A stretch of DNA of 64,000 bases from Candidatus Thiodiazotropha endoloripes (GTDB taxonomy: Bacteria; Pseudomonadota; Gammaproteobacteria; Chromatiales; Chromatiaceae). Below, piece by piece: positions 25,559-33,478 of this stretch. The stretch covers positions 620,001 to 684,000 of the forward strand of contig NZ_LVJW01000003.1 in the NCBI RefSeq assembly GCF_001708965.1, given 5' to 3'. Every line of letters starts with the position of its first letter. The stretch's first letter is position 1. The position numbers and the translations under genes were made by a program. The notes beneath the pieces were generated by a model that was not told the DNA's origin, searched no databases, and worked only from the letters and a program-made list of their open reading frames with translations.

Positions 25559-27112
25559 ATGCCCTTACACCCGATATCCTACCTGTTACCGGACGATTTC
25601 GATCTGCAGCAGTTGAAGAGTAGTTTCAAGGAATCCCATGGTTTACGGGAAGAGGTGCCCTCCAAACTAAAACTGACTTACTACGACAGTTTTGACTGGA
25701 GAGTCTGGAATGCGGGTGGTGAACTACACGAGGAGCAGGGCAGCCTCAACCGGCTCTGCTGGCACTCTATAAAAGGCCGTAAGGAACCGCTCGTCCAGGT
25801 CATCGATCAATCTCCCGGGTTTGTCAAAGATCTGCCTGCCGGTGCTCTGGCCGATCAGCTGGCATCCGTACTTGAAATGCGTGTCTTGCAACCCAAGGTC
25901 CATGTGATACAGCAGCAGCAGACACTGGCGCTGCTCGATTCTGAAGAGAAGACCGTGGTGAGAGTGGTGCTGGAACAGAACAGCTATGCCTCCATTGACG
26001 GCAAGCAGTCGGGTCGGTTGGAAGGCCGCATTGTGTTGAAGCCGCTGAAGGGCTATCTCAGCTATTTCGAGAAGATCGTCGAATACCTGAAGACGATGAA
26101 GCTGCGCAACTGCGGGCAGAGCCTCTACCAGGATGCACTGCAGGGTGCCGGTATCAAGCCGGGCGACTACAGTTCCAAGTTGAACTATCGTCTGGATCCC
26201 TATGCCAGTGCAGACGTTACGGCCAGGCAGATCATGTTGGATCTGCTGAATACCCTGGAGGCCAACGTTGCCGGGACCAAAGCGGATCTCGACAGTGAGT
26301 TTCTGCACGACCTTCGGGTTGCGACCCGGCGTACCCGCTCTGCGATGAGCCAGATCAAAGGGGTTTTTGATCCCCAGCAGCTTGAGCCGTTCAAGCGGGG
26401 ATTCGGCTGGATCGGCCAGGTGACCGGGCCGACCCGCGATCTGGATGTCTATCTGTTGAAGTATGATCAGTATCGGGCCAGCCTGCCTGAAGCGCTGCAG
26501 GGGGATCTCGATCCTTTCTACAGCTATCTGTTGAATCACCATAAAACGGAACAGGCAAAACTGGTCAAGAAGCTCAACTCTCCCCATTTCCGCAAACTGG
26601 TCAAAACCTGGCGTGAGTGGCTCGAAGAGAGTAGAGCCGATCAGGAGAATGCCCCCAATGCGTCCAAGGCGACCGCCAAATTGGCTGACAAGCGGATCAG
26701 TAAGCTCTACGCCCGGGTCTTGAAAGATGGCTTGGCGATCGGCCCGGACTCGCCAGCCGAAATGTTGCATGAGCTGCGCAAGGATTGTAAGAAGCTGCGC
26801 TATATGATGGAGTTTTTTCAGAGTCTCTACCCCAAGCCGGCAATCCGTGAGTTGATCAAAGCAGTGAAGGTGATCCTCGATAATCTGGGGGAATTTCAGG
26901 ACCTGGAAGTCCAGGCACACTCACTTGAGGATTTTGGTAGCGAAATGCTCAAAGAGGGGGCGCCGGCCAGTGCGTTGATGGCGATGGGGGTACTGGTGGG
27001 ACGCCTGTTCGAACGGCAGGCAAACGCTCGAGAGGAGTTTGCCAATCTGTTTGCTGCCTTCAGCAGCGAAGGGAATCAAAAGGCCTTTCGAAAACTGTTT
27101 GGAGGGGCTTGA
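25559..27112 (+). CDS. CHAD domain protein, predicted polyphosphate-binding
   Basis: A 517-residue protein. The N-terminal half resembles a CYTH/triphosphate-tunnel fold (LKLTYYDSFDWRVWNAGGEL and repeated charged strands). The C-terminal half is a CHAD domain with the conserved basic helices LHDLRVATRRTRSAMSQ and LHELRKDCKKLRYMMEFF. CHAD domains bind inorganic polyphosphate and locate to granules; that is family knowledge, while polyphosphate binding here is inference. Its TGA stop overlaps the ATG of the ParA gene (TGATG) with a GGAGG site inside its last codons, so the two are translationally coupled. Confidence 0.9.
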   Translation: MPLHPISYLLPDDFDLQQLKSSFKESHGLREEVPSKLKLTYYDSFDWRVWNAGGELHEEQGSLNRLCWHSIKGRKEPLVQVIDQSPGFVKDLPAGALADQLASVLEMRVLQPKVHVIQQQQTLALLDSEEKTVVRVVLEQNSYASIDGKQSGRLEGRIVLKPLKGYLSYFEKIVEYLKTMKLRNCGQSLYQDALQGAGIKPGDYSSKLNYRLDPYASADVTARQIMLDLLNTLEANVAGTKADLDSEFLHDLRVATRRTRSAMSQIKGVFDPQQLEPFKRGFGWIGQVTGPTRDLDVYLLKYDQYRASLPEALQGDLDPFYSYLLNHHKTEQAKLVKKLNSPHFRKLVKTWREWLEESRADQENAPNASKATAKLADKRISKLYARVLKDGLAIGPDSPAEMLHELRKDCKKLRYMMEFFQSLYPKPAIRELIKAVKVILDNLGEFQDLEVQAHSLEDFGSEMLKEGAPASALMAMGVLVGRLFERQANAREEFANLFAAFSSEGNQKAFRKLFGGA

Positions 27113-27855
27113 TGCATATTCTCGGTGTTTACAATATCAAAGGTGGTGTGGGCAAGACGGCCACCGCAGTCAATCTGGCCCATCTGGCGGCCACGGAGGG
27201 CTATCGCACTTTGATCTGGGACCTGGATCCCCAGGCCGCCGCCACCTACTATTTTCGCATCAAACCCAAAGTCAAAGGCAGTAATAAACGTCTGATCAAA
27301 GGCAAGCTTGATCTCGATGAAGTGGTCAAAGCGACCGACTTCGAAAATCTGGATATGCTACCGGCAGACTTCTCCTATCGGAATATGGATCTGCGGCTGG
27401 AAGAGGCGAAGAATCCGACCAAGCAGTTGCTGAAACTGTTGCGACCACTGTCGCAAGCCTACGACTACGTTTTCCTCGACTGCCCGCCCAGTATCTCTCT
27501 GGTATCAGAGAATATCTTTCGAGCGGCAGAGGGATTGCTGTTGCCTTTGATCCCGACAACCCTGTCGCTGCGCACCTACCGGCAACTGCTCGATTTTCTG
27601 GAAGGTCATCGGATCACCGGATTGGAACTGATGCCTTTTTTCTCCATGGTCGACAGACGCAAACGAATGCATCTGGATGTGATGAAAAGCCTGCCTGACG
27701 AGCATGGAGAGCTGTTGAAAGCACAGATTCCCTATGCCAGTGATGTGGAAAAAATGGGTATCCACCGCATGCCGGTGCAGGCATTTGCGCCGAAAAGTGT
27801 TGCCGCCAGCTGCTACCAGGCGCTATGGCTTGAGATGCAGCGCCGATTGGGCTAG
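27112..27855 (+). CDS. orphan ParA/MinD-type ATPase
   Basis: A 247-residue ParA-like ATPase with the deviant Walker A motif KGGVGKTATAVNLAHLAA near residue 12, WDLDPQAAATYYF and the Walker B-like FLDCPPSISLV. No parB or chromosome-partition genes are adjacent, so it is not the chromosomal Par system. It overlaps the CHAD gene by one codon. Relatives position chemoreceptor arrays, carboxysomes and other bodies by forming moving gradients; a role in placing polyphosphate granules would fit its partner but is unproven. The ATG at 27112 is preferred over a TTG one codon earlier. Confidence 0.9.
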   Translation: MHILGVYNIKGGVGKTATAVNLAHLAATEGYRTLIWDLDPQAAATYYFRIKPKVKGSNKRLIKGKLDLDEVVKATDFENLDMLPADFSYRNMDLRLEEAKNPTKQLLKLLRPLSQAYDYVFLDCPPSISLVSENIFRAAEGLLLPLIPTTLSLRTYRQLLDFLEGHRITGLELMPFFSMVDRRKRMHLDVMKSLPDEHGELLKAQIPYASDVEKMGIHRMPVQAFAPKSVAASCYQALWLEMQRRLG

Positions 27856-28048
27856 GTCCAGTGTGGCTGTGTTGTGACCTTCACAGCCGCAAATGGACGC
27901 TGATCACAGCTAGGGCTGATTGGATATTTGCTAACAGGTCCGATAACTCACAAATCAATCCCCGCTACAGATTACTTGGTATCTGCCAACCAGGACATAA
28001 GAATTAAGGCTTATGGCCGGGTCAGTAAGCCTCGTAAGGTTGCAATTT

Positions 28049-28097
28049 GCTGTAACTGCCCCCATTACAGCTGGACGAAAAGGAGTATGATACTCCT
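28049..28097. promoter_or_regulatory. two inverted repeats upstream of the ABC exporter
   Basis: GCTGTAA (28049-28055) pairs with TTACAGC (28065-28071). Ten bases later, AGGAGTAT and ATACTCCT form a near-continuous palindrome around one G (28081-28097). Both lie 36-84 bp upstream of the ATPase start, in the place expected for operators or a leader structure. Confidence 0.45.
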
Positions 28098-28132
28098 CCG
28101 CTTGGCGCTATGAGTCTGTAGGACCGAAAACA

Positions 28133-29065
28133 TTGTCTGCACTGGTAATCGATAATCTTCACAAGACCTACCGTAACGGTTTTGAGGCGTTGAAAGGTAT
28201 CAGCCTGAATGTGGCTGAAGGGGATTTTTTCGCCCTGCTGGGCCCCAACGGTGCTGGTAAGTCCACGGCGATCAGCATTATCGCTTCACTGACCAACAAA
28301 ACAGCCGGACAGGTGAGCATCTATGGCAAGGATCTGGATCGGCAGAAGAACGAAGCCAAATCGATGATTGGGCTGGTTCCCCAGGAGTTCAACTTCAATA
28401 TGTGGGAGCCGGTGGTTGAGATCCTGGTGAATCAGGCCGGCTACTATGGTATTCCCAGAAAAGCCGCCTTTCAGCGGGCTGAAGAGAGTTTACGTCAACT
28501 CGATCTGTGGGATAAACGGCATACCCAGGCACGTTGGTTGTCTGGCGGGATGAAACGTCGTCTGATGATTGCCAGGGCGCTGGTACATCGACCCAAACTG
28601 CTGATTCTGGATGAACCTACGGCCGGTGTCGATATCGAAATCCGCCGTGCCATGTGGCAATTCATGAAACAGATCAACAGCCAGGGTACAACCATCATCC
28701 TCACCACCCACTACCTGGAAGAGGCGGAAAGTCTGTGTCGCAATATTGCCATTATCGATCATGGCAGGATTGTCGAGCAGACCAGTATGTCCCATCTGCT
28801 GAGTCAGCTGAATACCGAACATTTCGTGCTCGATATCAGTAAGCCGCTGACTACGGCACCAGAGTTGCCGGGTTATAATCTGCAGCTGGTCGGTGATAAA
28901 ACCGTTGAAGTCACGGTACAGCGCGAACAGAGTATGAACAGCCTGTTCGAATCCCTGACTCAGCAAGACATAGCAGTCATGAGTATGCGCAATAAACAGA
29001 ATCGACTTGAGCAGTTGTTTATCGATCTGGTGGCTCAGTCGAAAAGCGAGGAGCAGAGCTCATGA
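28133..29065 (+). CDS. yadG: ABC exporter ATP-binding protein (YadG family)
   Basis: A 310-residue ATPase closely similar to Escherichia coli YadG over its whole length. Walker A GPNGAGKST, signature LSGGMKRRLMIARAL, Walker B LLILDEPTAGVDIE and the H-loop ILTTHYLEEAE are all intact. The start is TTG at 28133, with an AGGA site about 11 bp upstream; an ATG at 28110 in another frame meets an early stop. Its stop overlaps the ATG of the permease by four bases. The substrate of YadGH is not known. Confidence 0.93.
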   Translation: MSALVIDNLHKTYRNGFEALKGISLNVAEGDFFALLGPNGAGKSTAISIIASLTNKTAGQVSIYGKDLDRQKNEAKSMIGLVPQEFNFNMWEPVVEILVNQAGYYGIPRKAAFQRAEESLRQLDLWDKRHTQARWLSGGMKRRLMIARALVHRPKLLILDEPTAGVDIEIRRAMWQFMKQINSQGTTIILTTHYLEEAESLCRNIAIIDHGRIVEQTSMSHLLSQLNTEHFVLDISKPLTTAPELPGYNLQLVGDKTVEVTVQREQSMNSLFESLTQQDIAVMSMRNKQNRLEQLFIDLVAQSKSEEQSS

Positions 29066-29838
29066 GCTCAGGCCATGTAAAGCGTATCGCGTATCAGACC
29101 ATTGTCACCAAAGAGGTGTTGAGGTTTGCCCGGATCTGGGTGCAGACCATCCTGCCGCCGGCCATTACCACCACCCTCTATTTTATTATTTTCGGTAAAC
29201 TGATCGGCGAGCGTATCGGAATGATGGAAGGCTACAGCTATATCGAGTTCATCGTTCCCGGGTTGATCCTGATGTCGGTCATACAGAACTCCTATGCCAA
29301 TGTGGTCTCCTCGTTTTTCAGTACCAAGCTACAGCACTACATTGAAGAGCTGTTGATCGCACCGGTGCCGAATTGGGTTGTGTTGGCCGGCTATGTGACC
29401 GGAGGCATGGCCAGGGGCTTGATCGTGGGCACGGTGGTAACCGGGATTTCACTGTTTTTCACCGACTTGACGATCAACAGTTACAGCCTGACCCTACTGG
29501 TATTTGTACTGACTTCAATCCTGTTCTCCCTGGCCGGATTCATCAATGCCGTCTACGCCAAGAGTTTTGATGATATCGCCATCGTCCCCACCTTTGTATT
29601 GATACCGCTGACCTATCTTGGGGGCGTGTTCTATTCGATACAGCTTCTGCCGGAGTTCTGGCAGAAGGTCTCCCTGGCCAATCCGGTCCTCTACATGATC
29701 AATACCTTCCGCTACGGACTGCTGGGGGTATCGGATATCGATGTACGGATCGCGCTGGTCATTATCATAGCCTTCATAGCCGTGCTGACATGGTACAGCT
29801 TGAGGCTATTATCCAGAGGCGTAGGTATCAAGGAGTAA
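29062..29838 (+). CDS. yadH: ABC-2 type permease (YadH family)
   Basis: A 258-residue inner membrane permease with six hydrophobic segments, similar to Escherichia coli YadH along its length (RIWVQTILPPAITTTLYFIIFG; FIVPGLILMSVIQNSYANV; FDDIAIVPTFVLIPLTYLGGVFYS). It pairs with the ATPase through an ATGA overlap. The exported substrate is unknown; a lipid or surface-polysaccharide role has been suggested for the ABC-2 class in general. Confidence 0.93.
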   Translation: MSSGHVKRIAYQTIVTKEVLRFARIWVQTILPPAITTTLYFIIFGKLIGERIGMMEGYSYIEFIVPGLILMSVIQNSYANVVSSFFSTKLQHYIEELLIAPVPNWVVLAGYVTGGMARGLIVGTVVTGISLFFTDLTINSYSLTLLVFVLTSILFSLAGFINAVYAKSFDDIAIVPTFVLIPLTYLGGVFYSIQLLPEFWQKVSLANPVLYMINTFRYGLLGVSDIDVRIALVIIIAFIAVLTWYSLRLLSRGVGIKE

Positions 29839-29883
29839 AAAAGCTTCAGGATTAAAAGCGTTGTTTTGCGAACCGCAAACAAT

Positions 29884-30873
29884 TCAACGCTTGATCTTGC
29901 GTAAAGTCTTTTCAGTCCAGAATGAGTTTCTGCGCTTTTTATTGTAACTGACCACTTTTTGTGGAATTACTGCCCAACTCTCCTGGCCGGTTCGCAGGTC
30001 GAGACCATACCAGTATTTCCAGAACAGTGCCCGTGGATCGCTGTCCCTATCACTGTCCACCAGTCCCCAGTCTCTGTCGATGACTTTGATCAGTTCGCCA
30101 TCCTTGAAATAGAGGGTGCGATAGTCGGCAAAGCTTGAGGTGTCGATGTAACTGATCCGATGGTCGTACCACCAGTAGTCAAACCTGGTGGTACTCTTTA
30201 AACCATAAACCTCTTTGTTGATATGGCGGCAGCTACGTTCCGGGAGTTCCCCGACGTAGCGATAGTGCTTGCCTTCGAGGTCGTCGATGGTGCCCAGGCA
30301 GGTACGCAGTTTTTTCTTGCCGATCAGTTCATGCTCCTCATCTTCAGGCTTTCTCAAGGTGACATCGCCGAATGTAAAGACACTGCCTCCCCAGGCATCA
30401 TCGTGTTGGGGTTGTGCGAATCTCCTGACCTTCCTCAGGGCGGGCAGCCAGATCATATAGTCTTTGTTTTTCTCTTCATCTTTGTATTCGGTAATCAACA
30501 TTCCGGTGCCCCGCAATTTGCCGGAATGGAAGATTGCCAGGTCTCGTGATTGAATCGCTTCGTCTTCGGCCGATAGGTAATTGTTGTTCAGATGACGTTC
30601 CAATGCGGTGGCAGTGACTTTACCGCTGGAGGAGCGATTGATCAGTACGGTCATTGTGCGACCACGGCGCTCAATGGAGAAGTTCTTAAAAGCGTAAAAG
30701 TGATTGGCAAAGTAGACCTGTCTGGCGATCTCTTCAGCGTTGGGGATTTCATTTTCTACTGGTAACTCCAACGTGCTATCGACGTCTCCAAAGGCTGTTG
30801 TAGCAATAAAAAAGGAGATCAATAATACGCAAAGGCAGCTTAACCATTTGCCTGGCTTAAATAGAATGTTCAT
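29884..30873 (-). CDS. LolA-like outer membrane lipoprotein-sorting family protein
   Basis: A 329-residue exported protein: a signal peptide covers about residues 10-29 (WLSCLCVLLISFFIATTAFG). The rest belongs to the family often annotated as outer membrane lipoprotein-sorting protein, with IWLPALRKVRRFAQPQHDDAWGGSVFTFGD and a C-terminal aromatic strand region (DYWWYDHRISYIDTSSFADYRT). The fold is that of LolA/LppX, which carry lipid chains. It forms a minus-strand pair with the gene at 30909, 35 bp upstream. Confidence 0.8.
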   Translation of the reverse strand: MNILFKPGKWLSCLCVLLISFFIATTAFGDVDSTLELPVENEIPNAEEIARQVYFANHFYAFKNFSIERRGRTMTVLINRSSSGKVTATALERHLNNNYLSAEDEAIQSRDLAIFHSGKLRGTGMLITEYKDEEKNKDYMIWLPALRKVRRFAQPQHDDAWGGSVFTFGDVTLRKPEDEEHELIGKKKLRTCLGTIDDLEGKHYRYVGELPERSCRHINKEVYGLKSTTRFDYWWYDHRISYIDTSSFADYRTLYFKDGELIKVIDRDWGLVDSDRDSDPRALFWKYWYGLDLRTGQESWAVIPQKVVSYNKKRRNSFWTEKTLRKIKR

Positions 30874-30908
30874 AGACTTTCGCTACAGCTAAATTGATGA
30901 GCAGAAGC

Positions 30909-31310
30909 TTAGTTGGGATTCTGCTTTTTGATTTCACTTGAATATTTGAAAATGTCCTTTTTGATCTCGTCCAGGTTGCCCGTCTTAAGATACTGCTGAT
31001 GCAACTGATCCTTATATTGGTCAGGTAATTTGTTGTAGAAGATGAAGCTGCCTGGAGAGGCTTTCTTTAGAAACAGGGAAAAGTCTTGCAGATTTTCGTA
31101 GGTGAGACCGGCGTTACTGGTATCTGTACTGACTGTGCCGACCCAGGTTGATTCCGGTGGTGGTTCAAATATTCCGCTGTTGAACTCTCTGTAGTCAGCT
31201 TTTATCGCATCCAGATAACCGCTCTGCATGGCATGTAACTGATTGCCTATGGATAGACTGCTCAAGAGAGAAAGTAAGAATAGAGACTGTATGAGTTTTA
31301 TCTGTCGCAT
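30909..31310 (-). CDS. small exported hypothetical protein, partner of the LolA-like gene
   Basis: A 133-residue protein with a signal peptide (residues 6-28, ending NQLHA). The mature part is polar and contains FSLFLKKASPGSFIFYNKLPDQYKDQLHQQYLKTG. I recall similar short exported proteins beside LolA-like genes but cannot name the family. It is transcribed before the LolA-like gene with a 35-bp gap. Confidence 0.6.
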   Translation of the reverse strand: MRQIKLIQSLFLLSLLSSLSIGNQLHAMQSGYLDAIKADYREFNSGIFEPPPESTWVGTVSTDTSNAGLTYENLQDFSLFLKKASPGSFIFYNKLPDQYKDQLHQQYLKTGNLDEIKKDIFKYSSEIKKQNPN

Positions 31311-31697
31311 TGAAAACCTCCCTGTGTTTCTTTGCTAAGCCTTTCGATCGCTTTTTTGATTCCATCTGTGGTCTAAACAAATTTTCCTCAGCTAGTACGA
31401 TGCTGCCAAAAACCTGATGACCGAACAGTTTGCTCTTCCCTGTTGCAATACTGTCTATCCAGCAGAGTGATATTTACCACATCGATGCAGGAAAATCCCC
31501 TCTTTTGATTAAATACCATTCTAGTAATTGCTGTTACTGATCCATGTTCAGTGTATCCAATATGATACGTTTTGATACCTGGCCAGGAGATTGTTACACA
31601 CAAAAGTAGCCGTTGATAGTATCCCGGGGCCTGTGCACTAGGTGGTTCCGCACCCGACCTTCAGGTCAACCCGGTGCAGAGGGTCCGATTGATTGTC
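31311..31697. other. intergenic region with a nested inverted repeat
   Basis: These 387 bp lie between two minus-strand genes. A nested fold is visible at 31650-31677: GCACC/GGTGC outside, GACCT/AGGTC inside. It follows the rhodanese gene and could mark its 3' end, although no T-run follows. No convincing gene was found; a 71-codon minus-strand frame here has no ribosome site. Confidence 0.35.
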
Positions 31698-32126
31698 TCA
31701 ACACTGTTCCCAGGGTAGGCCGTGAAAGCGCCAACCTCCCAAGGTGCTACGTTGATGATCCTCATCAAGATCACCTTCAAATCCTTCATCGATATGGAAG
31801 ACCCGAAAAAATCCTGCGTCGAGCAGTGCTTTTCCTGCTTCCAGTGAGCGCTTGCCGCTGCGACAGATCAGTATCACTGGTGCGCAACCCTCATCAATGG
31901 TGCAGATACTCCCCCCTAGCAGCAACTTTCGGATCTCGGTTACGAAATGGGGATTGACTGTCCACTCCGGTTCATCGATCCAGGGTACATGAACCGCGCC
32001 TTTGGGATGTCCGACAAACAGAAACTCCATGGTGGAGCGGATGTCCACCAGTACGGACCTGGAGTCATCCTGTATCATTTGCCAAGCCTGCTGTGGCGTC
32101 AGATTTTGTAGTTTTTGGTCGCTCAT
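31698..32126 (-). CDS. single-domain rhodanese
   Basis: A 142-residue rhodanese. The active-site loop reads CRSGKRS, with the sulfur-carrying Cys; the front part has the family VLVDIRSTMEFLFVGHPKGAVHVPW. The start at 32126 is chosen because GAGGAGG lies just upstream. No signal peptide, so it acts in the cytoplasm. It stands alone, so a link to sulfur oxidation rests only on the general chemistry of moving sulfane sulfur. Confidence 0.9.
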   Translation of the reverse strand: MSDQKLQNLTPQQAWQMIQDDSRSVLVDIRSTMEFLFVGHPKGAVHVPWIDEPEWTVNPHFVTEIRKLLLGGSICTIDEGCAPVILICRSGKRSLEAGKALLDAGFFRVFHIDEGFEGDLDEDHQRSTLGGWRFHGLPWEQC

Positions 32127-32304
32127 GAGAGCCTCCTCTGTGGTATATCTTATTCTCAATATGTTAGATGCTTTATGGATGAAAACAATCTATGGGTTTT
32201 ACAGGGCCATTGAAAAGGGAAGTTTTCCCGGTTAATTCGGCAGACTCAGTCGACGGGTTAATAGTGATAAGCTAATGCTGCGATTTTGTGTACAATCCAC
32301 GGTC

Positions 32305-33192
32305 ATGTTAGAGCGGATTCTTTTCAAACTCTGGTACTCCCTGCATCGTCTGCCTCTCACCTGGTTGCATGCTTTGGGTCGGATGCTGGGCAGACTCTAT
32401 ACCCTGATTCCCAATCGGGAGCTGCGCATAACTGAAATCAATCTGGGTCTCTGCTACCCCGGGATGGATGAGGTCGAGCGGCATCAATTGCGTAATCAGA
32501 CAATGCAGCAGATCGGCTGTACTCTGATGGAGATGAGTGCCATCTGGTTTCGACCTCTGGATGATGTGTTGGCAATGATCAACACGATTCATGGCGAGGA
32601 GCACCTAATACGGGATGAAGGGCAGGGGTTGATCATACTTGCACCCCATATCGGTTGTTGGGAAATCGTCGGCGTGGAACTGCAGCGTCGGGGCAGATTG
32701 ACCAACCTATACCGTCCACCGAGAAAGGAGTCCTTCGGTGATTTGGTCAAACAAGCCAGAGAGCGGGGTGGGGCTGAACTCGTGCCGACCGACAATCGTG
32801 GTGTGAAGCGTATTCTGCAGGTGCTGAAAACGGGCGGCATGACGGGGATTCTGCCTGACCAGCAACCGAAATCCGAACGGGGTGCTGCGTTTGCGCCTTT
32901 TTTCGGCCACCCGGCACTGACCATGTTGCTGACCAACAAACTTGCCAGAAAGACCGGGGCAAAGGTGATCCTTGCCTGTGCTGAGCGCCTGTCGGGTGGG
33001 CGAGGCTACGATATTCATTATCTGCCAGCTCCCGAGGGAATTGCGGATGCTGATCCGCTACGAGCCGCCAGAGCCTTGAACCAGAGTGTGGAAACCCTGA
33101 TCAACATGTTCCCGACCCAGTATCAATGGTCCTACAAGCGGTTTGCCAAACAGCCTGATGGGATCCCCTCACCCTATAAAATACAGCCCTGA
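32305..33192 (+). CDS. LpxL/HtrB-type acyltransferase
   Basis: A 295-residue membrane-bound acyltransferase of the lipid A late acyltransferase family. The catalytic HxxxxE motif is seen in LAPHIGCWEIVGVEL, followed by LYRPPRKESF and GILPDQQPKSERGAAFAPFFG. An N-terminal hydrophobic stretch begins at LWYSLHRLPLTW. The start at 32305 matches family N-termini (MLERILFKLWYSL); an in-frame ATG at 32275 adds ten residues. No clear ribosome site helps choose. It should attach a secondary fatty acid to lipid A. Confidence 0.9.
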   Translation: MLERILFKLWYSLHRLPLTWLHALGRMLGRLYTLIPNRELRITEINLGLCYPGMDEVERHQLRNQTMQQIGCTLMEMSAIWFRPLDDVLAMINTIHGEEHLIRDEGQGLIILAPHIGCWEIVGVELQRRGRLTNLYRPPRKESFGDLVKQARERGGAELVPTDNRGVKRILQVLKTGGMTGILPDQQPKSERGAAFAPFFGHPALTMLLTNKLARKTGAKVILACAERLSGGRGYDIHYLPAPEGIADADPLRAARALNQSVETLINMFPTQYQWSYKRFAKQPDGIPSPYKIQP

Positions 33193-33478
33193 ACCACCCA
33201 TCCTGCCGATTATTCACTTTGTCTGATCGAGATTTCACCCAGCCGGGTGATTAGGAATTAAAGAGCTACCCTGGTTAGCCGTTAAAGTGATAGGGCTTTG
33301 TATTTGACTCTTGGCCGGGTTGACAGGGTAAGTGTCCCTGCATCTCCTGGGAAGAGCCGGTAACCAACAGAAACAGAAGATCCGGCAAAGCTACATAAAA
33401 GGATTGGGCTGAATTGAGTCTCAACAGCCAGTTTGTCCTCAGTACGGCGGGTAATAGAGTCGGGGTTTCTCCAGAATG

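Noticed and set aside
25724-26920. 398-codon minus-strand frame antisense to the CHAD gene
   Set aside because: No domain similarity, no ribosome site, and full overlap with a well-supported gene.
31388-31603. 71-codon minus-strand frame between rhodanese and the small exported gene
   Set aside because: No ribosome site, mixed composition with no fold features, and no recognised relatives.
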